Assembly (NCBI GenBank): GCA_022457155.1
Contig: JAJGOT010000131.1
Coordinates: 1,580,001-1,644,000 of the forward strand
Source: Cladopsammia gracilis
Taxonomy: Eukaryota; Cnidaria; Anthozoa; Scleractinia; Dendrophylliidae
DNA length: 64,000 nt
Direction: 5' to 3'
The notes beneath the pieces were generated by a model. That model did no database searches and was not told the DNA's origin. It worked only from the letters and a program-made list of their open reading frames with translations. This document shows, piece after piece, positions 37,701 to 44,288 of this stretch; within the stretch, counting starts at the first letter, position 1; each line of letters begins with the position of its first letter. The position numbers were made by a program, and so were the translations under genes.

Positions 37701-38368
37701 GCCGGAGTTTAACCCGGTTTCTGTAGCATGAAGTGACTGAGAGTATTACTACTCCCCCCTGGATGGGATGCTAGTCCATCGCAAGGTTACCCCCCCCCCC
37801 CAGCATTATGTCATCGGTACCTATTTATACACCTGGGTGAAGAGAGACGGTGTTGAGCAAATTTTCTTGTCTAAGGAAACAATACGACGGCAGATACCAG
37901 GTTCGAACCACCGACCTTCAGGTTGAAATCCGACGCGCTAACCACTACACCACCATTATTATTAGTACCGTAACCATAGCGACGTACACTGCATTTTAGT
38001 CCACTTACCGGAACAGTTCACACTGTGATAAGAAGCCTCGAAACCAGGGTAGGAAACATTTTTATCTGATTTGAACATAACAAACATCTGGTTTGACGAG
38101 GAATAGATTCCTTCCTTGGGGGGAGGATGACCTCCATAAAACACTCCTAACACCTCCCCTGTACTATTCTCTCCATCGTACACATAAACACCATCTGTGT
38201 TGTTTTCGGTCTGTAGATTGAAACTCGTGAACATTAAGAACACGTGCTGAGATTGGCTGACCGTGATCCTCCAGGAGCAGTACACTTCGTCCGGGTACTT
38301 TTGGGGGTAGTTCGGAGACTGGAACTCGCCGTTGTCTGCGTGCAAGGTTTCGTTACAAGCATCACATC
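9568..38368 (-). CDS. CUB plus 13 tandem discoidin domains, type I membrane receptor (31 exons, signal-peptide exon not found)
   Basis: Exon order on the minus strand is CUB (38368-38009), 13 discoidin domains of two exons each (36654 to 11996), stalk (10897-10778), transmembrane (10125-10038), and cytoplasmic exons (9817-9770 and 9619-9568, stop TAA 9570-9568). The exons sum to 6686 nt and stay in one frame across all junctions, about 2228 codons. Discoidin (F5/8 type C) domains are beta-sandwich modules that bind glycans, phospholipids or collagen. CUB modules mediate protein or ligand binding. Neuropilins and DCBLD proteins are known receptors joining CUB, discoidin and one membrane span, but with only one or two discoidin domains. 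A role in cell-surface adhesion or recognition is inferred. No stop codon interrupts any exon, so the gene looks functional. The N-terminal signal peptide and promoter are not identified and may lie upstream of 38.4 kb. Confidence 0.85.
10038..10125 (-). CDS. Transmembrane exon
   Basis: This 88-nt exon enters in phase 1 and leaves in phase 2 (donor gtgaga). It encodes DSNVTAVAAPVVVCILIAVL followed by LLIGFVYWRR. About 22 uninterrupted hydrophobic residues flanked outside by an NVT sequon and inside by Arg-Arg match a single-pass, stop-transfer membrane segment. It gives the protein a type I topology. Confidence 0.82.
10180..10400. mobile_element. CCAAT-rich MITE, intronic copy 1
   Basis: Contains AATTACTCTGACCAATCACA, AACCAATCAGAACGCG and CGGCGCCAAGCGCGGGAAAA. 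The same string of blocks occurs at 27665-27900 and, more decayed, at 34330-34500, all in introns of the CUB/discoidin gene. Confidence 0.6.
10778..10897 (-). CDS. Juxtamembrane stalk exon, Ser/Thr-rich
   Basis: This 120-nt exon has phase 1 on both sides, with acceptor tttttttcag and donor gtaaca. It reads VSTSPTAMTTAKTKSNETMS, then PTIDLKPEEKRGRTAERQEK. The Ser/Thr-rich first half (with an NET glycosylation sequon) and charged second half suit an extracellular spacer between the last discoidin domain and the membrane. No domain is recognised. Being symmetric, it could be skipped without a frameshift. Confidence 0.72.
11996..12813 (-). CDS. Discoidin domain 13, membrane-proximal (exon A 12813-12488, exon B 12134-11996)
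   Basis: Exon A (326 nt) starts GCVGALGMENEEISDAQ, contains SALTNDFHQWIQVDLGSYTT, and ends SSAK. Exon B (139 nt) reads VFHGNQDSDSVVYNIL to VEIYGCHG and ends in phase 1. It is the last discoidin module and joins in frame to the stalk exon at 10897. Two copies of a ~105-bp minisatellite lie in its internal intron. Confidence 0.88.
12194..12416. repeat. Minisatellite, ~105-bp unit, two copies
   Basis: The unit includes TTTGAATGGTCACACTTTAG, then GATTTCATCCACAGACTCAA and CACCTTGTACAGCA. Related units occur at about 20645-20760 and, inverted, at 33195-33380. Confidence 0.7.
13252..13279 (+). repeat. Poly-G run (28 nt)
   Basis: Uninterrupted G28 in the intron between discoidin domains 12 and 13, preceded by a G-rich stretch from about 13165. 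Confidence 0.9.
13322..14261 (-). CDS. Discoidin domain 12 (exon A 14261-13951, exon B 13460-13322)
   Basis: Exon A is short (311 nt), with the same five-residue loop loss as domain 8 (ARLHSIQGGWSALKNDLNQW). It starts GCIAPLGMETEKIADTQ and ends FPK. Exon B (139 nt) reads VFVGNQDSDTVVYN to IELYGCPG. The intron just downstream of exon B contains a run of 28 G on the plus strand, about 43 nt past the donor. Confidence 0.88.
15148..16406 (-). CDS. Discoidin domain 11 (exon A 16406-16081, exon B 15286-15148)
   Basis: Exon A (326 nt) starts GCITPLGMENTAISDVQISA, contains SALTNDFHQWLQVDLGSYPT, and ends SSAK. Exon B (139 nt) reads VFDGNKDSDSVILNRL to MEIYGCLG. The SALTNDFHQW stretch is shared with domain 13 but not domain 12. 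A fold-back MITE (15425-15601) sits in the internal intron. Confidence 0.88.
15425..15601. mobile_element. Fold-back MITE
   Basis: Roughly 73-bp arms: ATAGACCATTTCCGAGTTAC on the left is mirrored by GTAACTCGGAAATGGCCTAT on the right. The loop is centred on TTATTTGCATTTGAATAAAA. It lies within the intron of discoidin domain 11. Confidence 0.75.
16683..17771 (-). CDS. Discoidin domain 10 (exon A 17771-17449, exon B 16821-16683)
   Basis: Exon A (323 nt) starts GCIAPLGMDSGAITDAQISA, contains QWLQVDLGSYTTVTRIATQG, and ends TSPK. It is one codon shorter than the typical A exon. Exon B (139 nt) reads VFLGNQDSDTIVYNVL to MEIYGCPG. All splice boundaries and phases follow the array pattern. Confidence 0.88.
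18415..20151 (-). CDS. Discoidin domain 9 (exon A 20151-19826, exon B 18553-18415)
   Basis: Exon A (326 nt) starts GCITALGMTVGTISDAQ, contains LNDNHSAARARLHSKADG and WLQVDFGSYTIVTRVATQG, and ends NSVK with donor gttcgt. Exon B (139 nt) reads VFDGNQDSDSVVYNTL to TEIYGCPG. It matches domain 2 closely at the N-terminus (TALGMTVGTISDAQ), so these two are probably the closest pair in the array. A 149-bp fold-back MITE lies in the internal intron. Confidence 0.88.
18665..18687. repeat. (GACA)n microsatellite
   Basis: About five and a half GACA units in the intron between discoidin domains 8 and 9 regions (internal intron of domain 9). Confidence 0.8.
19479..19627. mobile_element. Fold-back MITE
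   Basis: Arms of about 63 bp: 19479-19541 starts GCAAATAGCTCTTACCAACT and 19565-19627 is its near-complete reverse complement. It lies in the internal intron of discoidin domain 9. Confidence 0.75.
20260..20515 (+). mobile_element. SINE-like element, box B and 3' body
   Basis: Starts near GGGTTCGATCCTCGGACCC (box B-like), followed by a pyrimidine-rich body and ending in GGGTAAATAAATTTCG and a T run. The 5' half of the tRNA-like head is replaced by a (GAT)n repeat at 20215-20260. Confidence 0.5.
20768..20862 (-). pseudogene. Decayed duplicate of a discoidin B exon
   Basis: Plus-strand CCTGGACAACCGTAGATCTA and the following Ile/Ser/Met-like region align with the end of exon B of domain 8 (20883-21021), but with a 12-bp CATGTACATGTA insertion and loss of the upstream half. 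It lies 20-115 nt past the functional exon and has no intact acceptor, so it is a relic of an exon duplication. Confidence 0.6.
20883..22211 (-). CDS. Discoidin domain 8 (exon A 22211-21901, exon B 21021-20883)
   Basis: Exon A is short (311 nt). It starts GCIASLGMGNWAIPDAQITA and lacks five residues in the loop before GSWSALKNDLNQWLQ, then ends NSAK. Exon B (139 nt) starts with Leu (LFLGNHDNDTVTYN) and ends MEIYGCPG. A decayed second copy of exon B lies just downstream at about 20768-20862. Confidence 0.87.
22275..22680 (-). mobile_element. SINE with internally amplified core
   Basis: The same body as the SINE at 8529-8820 is present, but the block between ACCTGGTTTATATACAATGA and TAGTCCATCACAGGGTG is repeated with a 77-bp period (block starts near 22401, 22478 and 22555). 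The tRNA-like head is missing. Confidence 0.7.
23536..24574 (-). CDS. Discoidin domain 7 (exon A 24574-24249, exon B 23674-23536)
   Basis: Exon A (326 nt) starts ACIAPLGMENGAISDIQISA, contains QWLQVDLGIQTRVTRVATQG, and ends GSAM. The usual final Lys codon is ATG here, but the GT donor is retained. Exon B (139 nt) reads VFDGNKDSDNVVYN to IEIYGCQG. An extra Cys (EGCWSAL) occurs where the other domains have Gly, Ala or Ser. Confidence 0.87.
25466..26576 (-). CDS. Discoidin domain 6 (exon A 26576-26251, exon B 25604-25466)
   Basis: Exon A (326 nt) starts ACEAALGMESEAIADPQ; the usual leading Gly is Ala because the acceptor is followed by CT. It continues with LNDNLSAARARLHSKADG and WLQVDFKSYTRVTRVATQG and ends TLAK. 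Exon B (139 nt) reads VFDGNKDGDTVVYN to IEIYGCPG. The core is nearly identical in DNA to domains 2, 3 and 9. Confidence 0.88.
26945..28425 (-). CDS. Discoidin domain 5 (exon A 28425-28100, exon B 27083-26945)
   Basis: Exon A (326 nt) starts GCIAPLGMESGAISDAQITA, has QWLQVDLGRFTTVTRVATQG and QYVIKYRIQYSDDG, and ends NSAK. Exon B (139 nt) reads VFDGNKDVDSIVYNKL to MEIYGCAG. The intron between them carries a CCAAT-rich MITE shared with the 10.2-kb and 34.4-kb introns and an (ATT)n microsatellite 20 nt from the exon B acceptor. Confidence 0.88.
27101..27160. repeat. (ATT)n microsatellite
   Basis: TTATTATTATT run in the internal intron of discoidin domain 5, close to the exon B acceptor. Confidence 0.85.
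27640..27935. mobile_element. CCAAT-rich MITE, intronic copy 2
   Basis: Shares AATTACTCTGGCCAATCACA, CGGCGCCAAGCGCGGGAAAA and flanking blocks with 10180-10400. Confidence 0.6.
28746..28788. repeat. Poly-C / poly-A low-complexity run
   Basis: C-rich then A-rich homopolymer run in the intron between discoidin domains 4 and 5. Confidence 0.8.
29126..30498 (-). CDS. Discoidin domain 4 (exon A 30498-30173, exon B 29264-29126)
   Basis: Exon A (326 nt) starts GCVAPVGMENEAISDLQLYA, contains QWLQVDLASFTTVTGVATQG, and ends TSSK. Exon B (139 nt) starts with Ile instead of Val (IFDGNQDRDTVVYN) and ends MEIYGCPG. Both boundary cysteines are kept. Splice sites are GT/AG and the phases match the rest of the array. 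Confidence 0.88.
31036..31769 (-). CDS. Discoidin domain 3 (exon A 31769-31444, exon B 31174-31036)
   Basis: Exon A (326 nt) starts GCTTPLGMESKAIFDAQ, carries VNDNLSAAQARLHSKADG and WLQVDFGSYTIVTSVATQG, and ends TLGK. Exon B (139 nt) reads VFDGNKDSDTVVYNKL to VEVFGCPG. The phase-0 internal intron is only 269 nt, the shortest in the array. The domain belongs to the ADGSKGGGW subfamily with domains 2, 6 and 9. Confidence 0.88.
32543..34235 (-). CDS. Discoidin domain 2 (exon A 34235-33907, exon B 32681-32543)
   Basis: Exon A (329 nt) starts GCITALGM, contains SDAQISASSQLNDNLSAARA and WLQVDLGSYTTVTRVATQG, and ends TSAK. It has one extra residue at GFGSWWVTKYRLQYS. Exon B (139 nt) reads VFDGNQDKDTIVYN to MEVYGCPG. 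Both boundary cysteines are present. The middle of exon A is almost identical at DNA level to domains 3, 6 and 9, pointing to recent duplication or gene conversion. The intervening intron contains a tRNA-derived SINE and a copy of the ~105-bp dispersed minisatellite. Confidence 0.88.
32930..33070 (-). mobile_element. tRNA-derived SINE
   Basis: On the minus strand GGCTGCGTAGCTCAGTTGGT starts a tRNA-like head with box A TAGCTCAGTTGG and box B-like GGATTTAAATCCC. It is followed by a TTTCTTTT-rich body with AGGCTTCTTTGCAATTGCAC. The anticodon stem is imperfect, so it is read as a SINE, not a tRNA gene. Confidence 0.65.
33195..33380. repeat. Minisatellite, inverted copy of the ~105-bp family
   Basis: Two units containing GTGTGACCATTCAAATGAAT and CAGCAGTACTTT with a period of about 87 bp. 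They are the reverse complement of the units at 12194-12416. Confidence 0.65.
34330..34500. mobile_element. CCAAT-rich MITE, intronic copy 3 (decayed)
   Basis: Degenerate relative of 10180-10400, sharing CCCTGACAATCCAGTTAACC and TCGGCACTATGCTCGGGAAA with diverged flanks. Confidence 0.4.
34524..34777. mobile_element. DNA transposon-like element with internal tandem repeats
   Basis: The ends AAGGCCTGGATACGG and GTGTGTCCAGGCCTT are inverted repeats. Inside are three ~46-bp direct repeats containing GCGCAACAAGATTTTTTGGG and TCACACAATGCAATTTGTT. It is non-coding and sits in the internal intron of discoidin domain 1/2 region. Confidence 0.65.
34947..36654 (-). CDS. Discoidin domain 1 (exon A 36654-36326, exon B 35085-34947)
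   Basis: Exon A is 329 nt and reads DPLGMESGAISDAQLSASS through QWIQVDLGSYTKVTRVATQG to DSAK, followed by donor gtgag. Exon B is 139 nt and runs from VFNGNHDSDTIVYNKL to IEIYGCQG. It differs from the other 12 domains in lacking the leading Gly-Cys: the acceptor is gacgaag and codes Asp at that place, so the C-terminal Cys has no partner inside the domain. A longer loop (DKNFPYDHSAS) is also unique. In-frame ATGs lie at 36715, 36712 and 36709, followed by a hydrophobic, aromatic-rich stretch ending FYAFS. The domain could therefore be a first exon with a signal peptide, or an internal exon behind the CUB exon. Confidence 0.85.
37354..37639. mobile_element. hAT-like MITE
   Basis: Starts CAGGGGCGGATCCAGGAATT and ends CCCCGGATCAGCCACTG, an imperfect inverted pair with the CAGNGGCGGATCC-type terminus. 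It contains a long G run near 37581-37602. Target duplication is not clear. Confidence 0.6.
37668..37957 (-). mobile_element. tRNA-derived SINE between the CUB exon and discoidin domain 1
   Basis: Same family as 8529-8820: head at about 37957-37895 with box B GGTTCGAACC, body with ATGGACTAGCATCCCATCC. It ends about 50 nt from the donor of the CUB exon. Confidence 0.75.
38009..38368 (-). CDS. CUB domain exon
   Basis: This 360-nt exon has phase 1 at both ends, with acceptor cgtag and donor gtaagt. The translation begins GCDACNETL, continues through SPNYPQKYPDEVYCSW and VYVYDGENSTGEVLG, and ends SVNCSG, the normal CUB layout of about 115 residues. The first canonical cysteine pair (ACN and YCS) is present. 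The usual second pair is missing: the positions before the DGVYVYDG strand and after LGVF carry no Cys. Two extra cysteines lie at the extreme ends (GCD and VNC) and could pair with each other. The domain sits 1355 nt upstream of the first discoidin exon, with a SINE and a hAT-like MITE in between. Membership in the same gene is inferred from compatible phases and orientation. Confidence 0.85.
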
Positions 38369-38455
38369 CTACGAAATGAGTAGAAAATAGGGTCAAAATA
38401 AGTCTATCCCATGCTATCTGCTTTGGGTGCAATTAAAAGAATACGATATTAATGA

Positions 38456-39120
38456 ATGACTGTATATAACAGCACAGTTCAACCACATTTTGATTACTGT
38501 AATGTTGTTTGGGGCAACTGCGGCATCGGTCCGGGCATCGGTCTTTCTGAAAAGCTACAGAAGCTCCAAAATCGTGCATCCCATATTTTAATGTCCGCCA
38601 GTTATGACTGTAATGTCCATGATTTGTTCCGGGAACTGGGTTGGCTTAAACTTAAACACTAAAGATTAGTGTCGACATCCATGTATTATGTTGTACAAAA
38701 CGGTACATGGGATGACTTCTGAGTATCTGAGATCTACAGATTTTGTGTCTCGAGACATCACTTCTTATCGATTAAGGAATACTGAAAATAAATTGGCTCT
38801 TCCACAGCCCCGTACCAATTATTTAAAAGCAAGTTTCTCTTTTAGTGGAGCTGGGTTGTGGAACAGCCTATCCCATGATCTATGATCTGCAGTGTCTTTA
38901 ATTGATTTTAAACGTAAACTGCGACACTATAGTTTTGAATGAGTTCAATACGTTTTATACACGGTATCCTTGAAAAGCAGCTTTAGTATGTAATTAGTTG
39001 TAATTTTAGTCTAATGTTAGTTAGTTTAGTTAGGTGTAATAGATTCATCTTATCTTTTTAAATAACTGTATGCTGAAGGAATTTTTACCATGTCTAAATA
39101 AACTTATCATTCATTCATTC
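38456..39120 (+). mobile_element. 5'-truncated LINE, reverse transcriptase C-terminus
   Basis: The translation gives STVQPHFDYCNVVWGNCG, SEKLQKLQNRASHIL and, after a frameshift near 38665, LRNTENKLALPQPRTNYLKA and FSFSGAGLWNSL, the typical tail of CR1/L2-type reverse transcriptases. The 3' end has AATAAA and a (TTCA)n tail near 39106-39121. It is opposite in strand to the receptor gene and starts 88 bp upstream of its CUB exon. Confidence 0.8.
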
Positions 39121-39432
39121 ATCCTTGTTTTATTTTTTCAAAAATAATTTTAAAACAACATAACAAAATTCTGAGTCTGGTCTATTCATGCGAAACGTGA
39201 TACAGTGTGTTGTAAAACTAGGACATATCAGATGGTATTTCTCAATCAATATCCTCATGTCTTCAAAAATCTGCACGCTTCGAAAGAGATCTAGATGGTG
39301 GGGGGGGGGGGGCTTTCATTTATTAGGACCTCGGAGGGGGGAAGGGGGGAAGAGGGATCAGCAAAATGTTCATGTGAGTCTGCAAATTGATACTACAAAA
39401 ATCCTGTATGCACAATCGTTGGTACTTATCAT

Positions 39433-39565
39433 ATACCTAATTCAATAAAGGTTGCTTTGGTCATTGGTAATTGGGCATACGGAACACAATGCAATGTTTT
39501 GCTTGAGTGACCGCCAAACAATAGCTTCCCAATGCCCAAAGCAACCTTTATTGAATTAGGTGTAT
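39433..39565. mobile_element. Fold-back MITE
   Basis: ATACCTAATTCAATAAAGGT near the left end is mirrored by ACCTTTATTGAATTAGGTGT on the right. The adjacent 39566-39740 contains CCTCGAATAAGCGCCTCC repeats of another family also seen at 58071-58395. Confidence 0.6.
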
Positions 39566-40229
39566 ACCGTAAATCCTCGAATAAGCGCCTCCCCTCGAAT
39601 AAGCGCCTCCTCTATAGTTACACATAAATTTTAAGTACGATAATTTATTACACTTATCTATATTTTGTAGGATAAATAAAGATCATTATTATTGAGAAAA
39701 AAAAATAAAAAAAAAATAAGCGCCTCCCTCGCGCCCCTTGTGTCAGCCAATTTTTTAAATAAGCCCCCCCCCCCCCCCCCCAAACAAAGGTTGAGTACAG
39801 TGCTGATCATGTTTAATCACTCGTGCGGCATTGTTTTTACAATCATTGGAATTATTGTTCACTACATCGTTACAATACAAGAAACCAGTTTCTGTTCTTT
39901 CAAATTGCATCGTACAATTTACAGATCCATATATTGGCATAGTTCCTTCACGTGCAAAATCTTGGATGAGGATGAGGATGAAATCGAAATTGATACCTAA
40001 GGGAAGTGGAGTCATAACGAGTATACTTGACCAGGACCCACCCTGTGAAGGGGTAGGGGCGTTACACAAGATACCACCTATCTGAAGAGTGTAATGGACA
40101 CATTTTTTTGGCCTACAAATTAGAGATGAGAGTTTAATATTCTGTATGCATGAAGCTTGCATTGCTAGTAAAATGGCACAGGAATATTTTTATCTTTCTC
40201 TCAGTTTCTACACCTGATAGAATAGGGGC

Positions 40230-40786
40230 TATAAAGCGTTTTCACTGACGTCATATCAAAATTCAGAAACCGTTTTCGATTCCAAAATGTTTATGAAATT
40301 GTAGAGAGTGTAAAACTACACATCTGGGCCAAATTTTGAAGCGCTAGAGCATTTAGTTCAAGAGTTATAGGTGAACGAGTGTTAGACATTTTTAGTAAGA
40401 AATGTATGGAGCGGCCATCTTGATGTATCACTTTGGTACACCAACATGGCGGCCAAAAATTCAAAGCCTTAATTACACCAAAAATCTCATCACAAAATAT
40501 TGTATTCACTACAAGTGCCATTAAATCAGCTCATAAGCATCTATAATTCAAAAATAACTTTCAACTGGTTCAATTTTGTTGATTTTCACGGCTTATTTGA
40601 AATAGCGTGACAGATTGCGTGACACATTTAAAACCTTTATAAATCGGAAGCAAAACATCGTTAAAACCTGAAACTTTTTGTGAAAGATTATAACACTGGT
40701 ACCCATATACCATGTTAGAAACAGCTTTGTGGGATGTATACTTTAGATTTTTGAATTTTTATGACTTCATGTGAAAACGCTCTATA
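40230..40786. mobile_element. DNA transposon-like element with AGCGTTTTCAC ends
   Basis: TATAAAGCGTTTTCACTGAC on the left pairs with CATGTGAAAACGCTCTATA on the right. No coding sequence is seen. It is related by its ends to the 175-bp copy at 60717-60891. Confidence 0.6.
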
Positions 40787-42602
40787 CCAACAAGACACCA
40801 TCTTTTTAGATGGGGGAGAGGGGGCACATAAAGAGACCACCAGTCTTTTTGTTATAAGGTGGTTCCTGTCGGAGTACAATAGTTTTGACCATTTCCCTAA
40901 TACGTTACGTTTGCCGAACTAAAGTTAACTACCACAGTGGTACAAACTGATTTGCCAGTTTGTACATGTTTCAGTTTGTGAACTACCATATGAACAAGGA
41001 GGATTTACGGTATGTATTTTATATGGTACATGATAAGTTCTTTTTTGTAAAATAAAGACAGCCTTCAATCACGAGAGATAAGGGAAAACTACATCGGCAA
41101 TTATTACAATAAACAATTTTAATAACCCTCCTCTTTCAATGTTCGTTTAAGTTTGTTAACCCCCTTTCAAGGGTTTTAAGGCTACAATCTCGGACGGAAT
41201 AAAAAGAGAAATAACACCTCCCCTCCCCCCGATTCAAAGATGGATTCGCGCAAAAACCAAAACGCGCTATTTTCCCATCACTGAACTGTGGGGAGGGGTG
41301 GTATTAGTGTTTCATTTGAAATGTCCAAGATTGTGGATATCCTTTCCCTCTCCCCCTAGGGCCTATAACTCTATAAACCAAACTTCGCTTGAACACTGCA
41401 ATTTTACTCCCGATTTCTCGAACCCTTGATAACTCGAAACTCCCACAAACTCGTACCGCCTTCTTTTTTGAAGCGCACGGCTGACTATCTGACTCACCGA
41501 CTTCAAAGTAAATCTATTACGGTTCATATATCATTCGCCAAGGACCTGCTATTCTTTACCCGATCTTACTTTCGACGACCATATTTTAAAAGTATCTTGT
41601 CTTGTATGTAATGCCATGTCAAACACTTATTTGTATCTTTATTTCGTTGGCGGATATTGGTCCTTGGACAACATCCATTCAGAGAAGAGAACAATTTTCC
41701 GAGAGCTTTCCTCGAGGAAAACGGCGAGTTCCGAGGAACAAACAATGAAATGACCGCGGACAAATATCCATGCACACGGTTCATGTTAAACAAAGGTTAT
41801 TGGCTTATTGCCTAATCAGTCTAATAGCCTACGAAGCTGATGCAAATTAAAAATACGTACGTGACGACGTCAAACTGTATACCAAGGTGAACAGGCTGAC
41901 AGCTTTCCACGGCAACATATTTCTCCCACGAAGATAATGTAAGCAACAGCACTTCTTTAACAGTCGTGCCAAACTGAGTAAAGGTTATACATTCTATCTT
42001 GATATCAGCTGAGGTCAGAACATACATCCGGTTGTTTCCCGCCGGGGGTCGGGGGGGGGGGGGGGGTACTCGCGTTAATTTAGAGACAAGTCGTATATTT
42101 CGTTTCTGTAACCCAGGGGGGTACTCCCTATAATGGGCTATATGGGTACCTAAAAGGGGTACCTTTTTGAGGCTGGAGGCATATGAAAGAAACTACTTGA
42201 AACGACAGATTTTAAGCAGGAAATTGATATTAATATTTGTTTTCACTTTTCGCATTTAGGCTTACGGCTGTTTTTTTTTTTTTTCTGTACATGTTTGTGT
42301 TAATTCACAGCCTACTCTTGTCTCTTGAATGAGGGGGTGATTAGGGGCATGGAAATCCGCCGATCTGTTACATTTTGATAGCCGAATTAGATCCGTAAAA
42401 TATTAAATTATTATTAAATAATAATCTTCCTGACTTGCATCTGAGTTTAAAGGCGCGCAGCACATTTGGTAAGCTAGAATTTGTGTTGCTAATTCGGATA
42501 ATGCACGATTCCAGGTAACCAATGTTTAGTCAGATTCAATTCCCTTAATTTCCATGGAACTTTTGATGGGCACATTTTTCTTTATATCCTCATACGCATC
42601 GG
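40787..42602. other. No confident gene
   Basis: Mostly unremarkable AT-rich DNA. A possible 113-nt minus-strand exon lies at 41861-41973 (see findings). A G-rich MITE end with GGGGGGTACTC lies near 42045-42125. Confidence 0.4.
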
Positions 42603-43565
42603 GTAGCGTAGCAAGTGTAGCGGCGTAGCCGCGTAGCAAGTGTAGCAAGTGTAGCAAGCGTAGCAAGTGTAGCAAACGTAGCAAGTTTAGCAAGCGTAGC
42701 AAGTGTAGCAAATGTAGCAAGTGTAGCAAGTGTAGCAAACGTAGCAAGTGTAGCAAGTGTAGCAAGTGTAGCAAGCGTAGCAAGTGTAGCAAGTGTAGCA
42801 AGTGTAGCAAGCGTAGCAAGTGTAGCAAGTGTAGCAAGTGTAGCAAGCGTAGCAAGTGTAGCAAATGTAGCAAGTGTAGCAAGTGTAGCAAACGTAGCAA
42901 GTGTAGCAAGTGTAGCAAGTGTAGCAAGCGTAGCAAGCGTAGCAAGTGTAGCAAGCGTAGCAAGCGTAGCAAGCGTAGCAAATGTAGCAAACGTAGCAAG
43001 TGTAGCAAGCGTAGCAAGCGTAGCAAACGTAGCAAGTGTAGCAAGTGTAACAAACGTAGCAAGTGTAGCAAACGTATCAAGTGTAGCAAGCGTAGCAAGT
43101 GTAGCAAATGTAGCAAGTGTAGCAAACGTAGCAAGCGTAGGAAACGTAGCAAGTGTAGCAAGCGTAGCAAGTGTAGCGAGTGTAGCAAGCGTAGCAAACG
43201 TAGCAAGCGTAGCAAGCTTAACAAGTGTAGCAAGCGTAGCAAGTATAGTAAGCGTAGCAAGCGTAGCAAGTGTAGCAAACGTAGCAAGCGTAGCAAGTGT
43301 AGCAAGCGTAGCAAGCGTAGCAAACGTAGCAAGTGTAGCAAGTGTAACAAGCGTAGCAAGCGTAGCAAGTGTAGCAAGCGTAGCAAGTGTAGCAAGCGAC
43401 GTAGCAAGTGTAGCAAGTGTAACAAGCGTAGCTAGCCTAGCAAGTGCAGCAAGCGTAGCAAGTGTAGCAAGTGTAGCAAGTGTAGCAAGTGTAGCAAGTG
43501 TAGCAAGTGTAGCAAGCGTAGCAAGCGTAGCAAGTGTAGCAAGCGTAGCAAGTGTAGCAAGCGTA
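42603..43565. repeat. 9-bp minisatellite, about 107 units
   Basis: GTAGCAAGT / GTAGCAAGC / GTAGCAAAC / GTAGCAAAT units run head to tail for about 960 bp. Because 9 is a multiple of 3, several frames stay open. On the minus strand a 299-residue open frame of LLHLLRLLHLL repeats runs through 43425-42526. No domain, signal or splice context supports it as a gene. Confidence 0.9.
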
Positions 43566-44254
43566 AACTACGGTGTAGTTTGAGCATTAGTATTATTACT
43601 ACTATAAAACTGTCTGTGAGTCAATGCAAAGCAAAAAGGCTAGTCATATAAATGCTCAAATTCCGTGCTATTTAAATTCCAAGAATACCAGGAAAAATAT
43701 CCTCATTGCGATTTTCGGTAGTTACTATTATCTTCGTGTTTGAATACTTAAATACCCGCAGAGTCAATCTATTGGCATGTTTTATACCCCGGTGCATGTT
43801 ACGCCAATTTTCCCGCTTTCTCTACCCTTTTGGAAAGTGGCAGATCGAGCGGGCAGTATATATATTTTACTGCAGTTGAAATAGCTTCAGCGTAACGTTT
43901 TCCGCGCACGTGCACTGTAAGAGAAATCAGCGTTTAGGGCCTCTGCAGATGAGAAAAATTGCATTTCGATTTTGTATGTGACAGGCAACCAATAGCAATC
44001 AATTGTTATCTATACAGACCTATATATATTTTCCACAAAAAAAGTCGGTTTTTTTGACGTGTTGATTATTGGTGGCTTGTTGTCGGATGAGCTTGAGAAC
44101 TGGAGGCTAACATGAAAATTCTTTGGTTAATTTAGCCTCCTGGCTCTAATGTTAATTTATATTTTATAAGTATTATTAGCTATAGTTTTTCTAGTTTAGT
44201 GGCATGTTCTTGTAAAAATGAATACATGTATATCTATTGTTATGAGTAAAATAA

Positions 44255-44288
<34 letters not shown>

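Noticed and set aside
42526..43425. 299-residue leucine-rich open frame on the minus strand
   Set aside because: It is a direct product of a 9-bp tandem repeat that cannot create stops in this frame; no domain, signal peptide or splice context.
42603..43565. CRISPR-like array
   Set aside because: Units are contiguous 9-mers with no spacers, and the genome is eukaryotic.
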